From Neolentinus lepideus HHB14362 ss-1 (Eukaryota > Basidiomycota > Agaricomycetes > Gloeophyllales > Gloeophyllaceae): a DNA stretch of 64,000 bases. Shown here one piece after another: positions 60,206 to 64,000 of the stretch. A program made the position numbers and the translations under genes. Below the pieces are notes generated by a model that saw only the letters and a program-made list of their open reading frames with translations, had not been told where the DNA came from and ran no database searches. Numbering within the stretch: position 1 is the stretch's first letter; every line of letters begins with the position of its first letter. Where the stretch lies: the NCBI GenBank assembly GCA_001632425.1, contig KV425556.1:199556-263555 (forward strand), given 5' to 3'.

Positions 60206-62361
60206 ATGCCATTCTCGATTACTATTCTCGACGTAATACTCGCCCTGGTGGGATTAGCTCTGCTTCGACGCCTTACGAGTAGAACGCCAGCACCATACCC
60301 TCCAGGTCCAAAAGGGCTCCCTCTCATAGGAAATCTTCTCGACATCCCATCTGAGCAGCCCTGGAAGACAGTCGCCGATTGGGGTGAATTATACGGTACG
60401 GTATCCGTCGTCAGTCTCTATTTCTTCTGGCTAATGACCAATGCAAGGCGACATCGTTTACATCAATGTGCTGGGAAATCCTTTTGTGTTTTTGAACTCG
60501 CCGCAGGCTGCTGCCGATATGTTGGACAAGAAGAGCGTCATATACTCAGACAGACCCACTTTAACCTTTGCGACTGAGCTCGCCGGCTATGGTAAGACGG
60601 TGCCATTGACTCAGTTTGGAGAGGAGGTTCGAGCGATGCGAAGACTACTCCATTCTTACATGGGCACCCACATACGCGCACACAAGCTTTCCCCTATGGC
60701 AGAGTACGAGACAAAAGGCTTTCTGAGGCGTATTCTTAACGACCCTGACCAATTCGATGAAGCCATTCGAAGGTCGATGTGGTCAAAGCTTTTTGCACCG
60801 CGAAATGCTAAAACCTTATTTACAGGACCGCTGGTGGTATAATTCTTCAAATAACATATGGCTACGAACCGAAGGATCACGGAGACCCTCTAATTGAGCT
60901 GATTAGCAGAGCTATGGAACATCTCGCCACCATGACAGTCCCCGGTGCATTTCTGGTCGATGTTATCCCGACATGTAAGTATCAATTCGTCCTTGCGCTT
61001 CATACTCCTGACGACGCTTGTTCTTCAGTGAAGTACATCCCTGCTTGGTTTCCCGGTGCACAGTTCAAGCGGATCGCTTCGGAAGCTGCTCAGTGCCTCC
61101 ATGATAGTGTCGAAACCCCTCTGAACCATGTGAAGGAACAAATGGTACTACTTGTATCCACCGCTTTAAATGAGTCTGCATCAAGGCTCAGTTTCTTCTA
61201 GGCTACGGGGGCTGCTCGGCCATCGTTCACGTCTAGATGTCTCGGGGGTCAAGGCGTAACGGCCGAACAAGAATATATAATCAAGTGGGCAGCCGCAGGA
61301 ATGTACGGAGGTATGTAAACAACTCCACGGTGTACATTGAAGAACTTTTGACCCAGTCTCCGCGACACTGCAGGAGGTGCCGACACAGTACGTCATGTGC
61401 AAGCAATAACTGCCATTCTTCAGCTGAGGATCACCTTTGCCATACAGACTGTTTCCTCCATAAACACATTTTTTCTGTCAATGATGGTGTATCCGGACGT
61501 GCAGAAAAAAGCGCAGGCTGAAATTGATGCTATCATTGGTAATGACAGACTACCTCGTCTGGCAGATTTGGAACAACTTCCCTATGTGGAGGCCTTGGTG
61601 AAAGAGGTCTTTCGTTGGCACCCGGTGGTACCTCTCTGTGAGTCCTTTCTTAGTTTTCTAGACATCCTCATAAATCGATATCACTTCGGTCAGATGCTCC
61701 GCATACCGCAAAGGAAGATGACATACACGACGGCTATTTCATCCCCAAAGGTGCTGCAGTCTTTCCCAATATCTGGTTGGTGCCTTGCATAAGAATTTGT
61801 ATACATGGATGCTCACATGTGCCCTCTCAGGGGATTCCTTCACGATCCAAAGACTTACACAAATCCCATGGCATTCAATCCAGAGAGATTTCTAGGCAGC
61901 CAACCGGAACAGGACCCTAGGGAGTACTGCTTCGGCTTCGGGAGACGGTGGGCACTTCCATTACCCCGAAAATACTTTTGACTTATTACGGCTCGACATA
62001 TTATCAGTGTGTGTCCAGGTTGGTATTTGTCAATTGGTTCACCCGATACTCCGTCTCTAAATGCACGGTCAGGGCGTCACTTCGCTTATTCCTCCGTCTG
62101 GTTATCATGCGCAATGTCTTTGGCTGTCTTCACGATCGCGAAGCCCACAGACGCCTCAGGCCATCTAATCGAACCTGTCGTAGACTTTACAAGTAAGGCT
62201 ATCAGGTATGCCCATCGCCTATCAATGTACTCAAACCGACAGTGCAGTGCACTTGTTACTAATCCATCTCTTCAAGTCATCCGATACCGTTCAAATGTTC
62301 CATAACGCCACGGTCTGACGCGGCTCGTTTGCTGATTCTCACAGAGGATGAAGCCAAGTGA
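60206..62361 (+). CDS. Cytochrome P450 monooxygenase 2
   Basis: Paralogue of P450 1 with the same plan. It has a membrane anchor ([20 protein letters not shown]), [16 protein letters not shown], the I-helix [17 protein letters not shown], the K-helix [53 protein letters not shown] and the heme loop GRRVCPGRHFA. The C-terminus ends [17 protein letters not shown] at 62361. The heme cysteine sits in an 11-base exon (62008-62018). The last intron (about 62207-62278) splits a serine codon, as in P450 1. All joints are in frame and no lesion is seen. It lies between two copies of a segmental duplication. The substrate is unknown. Confidence 0.9.
62008..62018 (+). other. 11-base exon carrying the P450 heme cysteine
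   Basis: TGTGTGTCCAG, preceded by AG at 62006-62007 and followed by GT at 62019-62020. After splicing it gives GRRVCPGRH. Same length and phase as the exon at 27701-27711. Confidence 0.85.
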
Positions 62362-62413
62362 TAAATAAACAGATAGAGACATATGGGACTGTATACACAA
62401 ATCATCCAGCCCA

Positions 62414-63395
62414 TTGTATTGCACCCTTGTCGCGTTGTGTCACCTTCAATTTGTCCTGTAGTATCCTAGCCATTCTTTTACTAACCTTCCATTGCATGTA
62501 TGATGATGTCTTGTGTTGGCGTCGGTATGAGCTTCAATCTTCGAGATATAGAACAGCCCCACGGACACGCACGTACGGCACTAGTAGTAGTACTATAAAA
62601 ATACAGCAGCATTCATCAATTTATAAGTCATAATGTAATATGATGAATAGAGTATTGACTGAGTTACAACTGGACCAATGTTTACCTCGCATTCACTGCA
62701 TGTACGAGCATCGTCACCGAGCGAGGCTACCATCTTCAGCCATCAGTCACTCGTCGTATAAATCAAGACTGCCAGACGAAATAATCACCTATCTACATGG
62801 GACATGGCGCCAATATTTGAGCAAGCTGGGCATCTAAAGTTCGCAGTAACTCTTGCCTGGCGGTTTGTGGGGCATCTCCCAGCCACAGCGCACTAGTTGA
62901 AGAAGCCAGCATATGGTGGAGAATTTGTAAGTTCTCAATGATGGGATGATCATTCAGAATTACGTCGATGCAGGCTCTCACGTCTGCATATTTAAATAGA
63001 CCTTCAACGAGCAGGTCCCCAACGAATGAACCTAATAGATGGAGTACAGAGCACATGTCGAGCAGATCTAGCTAGATTATAAGAGTTAGGACATTCGCAT
63101 CGTGCGTAGCAAATATGAAAATCTTACGTTATGGCACCGATGTCTTAGCATATCGAGACACCCATTCGCCAAGTTCTGTGCTATGGGCTATCCGCTCATT
63201 CGATGCTCCATGAAGTCGATCAGACACCGCTCGGATAAACTTGGCCACGGCGCCATGTTCATTCGACATTGACTCTCCGGCATGGCAGCAGAGTTCCCTG
63301 GCATGAAAAATGACCGCGTCGAGATTACATATACGATCATCGACCAGTGCAGCTGCCGCAGATATACGACCATCCTGGGGAGTAGAACTTATTTG
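62414..63395. repeat. Segmental duplication, right copy
   Basis: Second copy of 58012-59020. After GGGGAGTAGAACTTA (about 63390) it jumps to sequence matching 59798 onward (TTTGGTTCCAGTGGC), so about 780 bases are missing relative to the left copy. Confidence 0.7.
62640..63395 (-). pseudogene. Truncated copy of the hypothetical gene
   Basis: Reads ISAAAALVDDRICNLDAVIF, RAVSDRLHGASNERIAHSTE, MCSVLHLLGSFVGDLLVEGL and SALWLGDAPQTARQELLRTL, close to 58.4-59 kb. The N-terminal half is gone and a small deletion near 62800 shifts the frame into APCPM and a stop. Non-functional duplicate. Confidence 0.7.
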
Positions 63396-63499
63396 GTTCC
63401 AGTGGCTTGTTGCCGAAGTTCTGTACAAACAATTAATGTGCACCGAATTGCGATTGGCACGTTTGGAAAGATAGACAAATATCATAGTACCAAAACGTG

Positions 63500-63690
63500 C
63501 GATCACAACATTCCACATACGGTGTTGCGATCGTAAGGTCTAGGACAAAACATAACCATGCAATCGTAGACTCAGACTGCTAACCTTGCGATCGCAACAT
63601 TTCACATAAGATACTACAATCGTAGACCGTGAGAGAAAACCTTGCGAGTGTAGGACAAAACCTTGCGATCAGGACCTTTCAATCGAAGTA
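63500..63690. repeat. Degenerate tandem repeat
   Basis: Copies of CGATCACAACATTCCACATA at 63500 and CGATCGCAACATTTCACATA at about 63589, with linked words such as AATCGTAGAC, TAGGACAAAAC and CCTTGCGATC repeated between and after. The unit is about 90 bases. Confidence 0.6.
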
Positions 63691-63925
63691 AATTTCGGAA
63701 AATTCCGTACCCCGTTATAATTGACTTGGGCAAGAGGGCCACTGCTCTGCATGGCATGGGTACGAGTCCTGAGGTCACTTGTTACATTTTCATATTAATT
63801 GTCTGAAACTTTTGTACTTCATTATAATTTAAAAATGGTCTAAAATGGATTTTTAATTCTATTTTTATCTTATTTTAATCCATTTTTTGATTATGATGGG
63901 GTATGGAATTTTCTGAAAACCTCAG
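63690..63925. repeat. AT-rich foldback element
   Basis: GGAAAATTCCGTACCCCGTT near 63694 is matched in reverse complement near 63888-63915 (GATGGGGTATGGAATTTTCT). A second, inner palindrome centres near 63862 (AAATGGATTTTT against TTAATCCATTTT). Foldback arms of this kind fit a MITE or a transposon end. Confidence 0.6.
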
Positions 63926-64000
63926 GACTCATAACAGTTACCATATACAAATAATCACCCAAACAAATGTGCCAGCCACCCTGGGCTGTACAAATTTTTC

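Overview
The window is nuclear DNA of a filamentous basidiomycete, most probably an agaricomycete. The evidence is dense genes on both strands split by many 45-65 base GT-AG introns, TATA boxes about 100 bases upstream of starts, and gene families typical of this group: multi-intron P450s with tiny exons, serine-rich membrane proteins, and F-box-like cysteine-rich families. Exon limits were worked out by hand from reading frames and splice sites. They are good where the protein family is conserved and approximate elsewhere.

Layout. 0.4-6.6 kb: a Trk potassium transporter (+), a protein built from repeated one-exon modules (-), and RNA polymerase III subunit RPC9 (+). 6.9-12 kb: two tandem secreted GH20 beta-N-acetylhexosaminidases (-). 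13.8-17.8 kb: a small protein with a possible cysteine-hydrolase motif (+) and a serine-rich membrane protein (-). 19.1-21.6 kb: a multidomain protein (+) with a helical bundle, an EF-hand-like segment, a receiver/TIR-like domain and an ADP-ribosyltransferase domain, the most novel gene here. 21.9-26.7 kb: an ENTH epsin and a third GH20 enzyme (+). 27.4-29.5 kb: a cytochrome P450 (-). 31.1-36.2 kb: a tandem duplication carrying two secreted alpha/beta hydrolases (-), one of them broken by an internal inversion. 36.9-38.3 kb: a decayed F-box-like copy (+). 39.8-46.1 kb: a conserved housekeeping block with NOT2 (+), geranylgeranyltransferase-I beta subunit (+) and a Tgl2-like lipase (-). 47-48.3 kb: a degenerate protein-kinase-like gene (-). 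50.4-57.1 kb: an F-box-like cluster (-) with one intact gene and one chimera of two paralogues. 57.4-64 kb: a small hypothetical gene (+), a hypothetical gene (-), a second P450 (+), a truncated duplicate of the hypothetical gene (-), and a repeat-rich AT-rich end.

How it fits together. Housekeeping genes (RPC9, epsin, NOT2, GGTase-I, Trk) alternate with accessory families that have duplicated and decayed (GH20, P450, secreted hydrolases, F-box-like). The three GH20 enzymes should act on chitin-derived oligosaccharides at the cell wall or outside the cell. The rearranged families mark 31-38 kb and 50-64 kb as the unstable part of the window. No rRNA gene, tRNA gene, CRISPR array or complete transposon was recognised.
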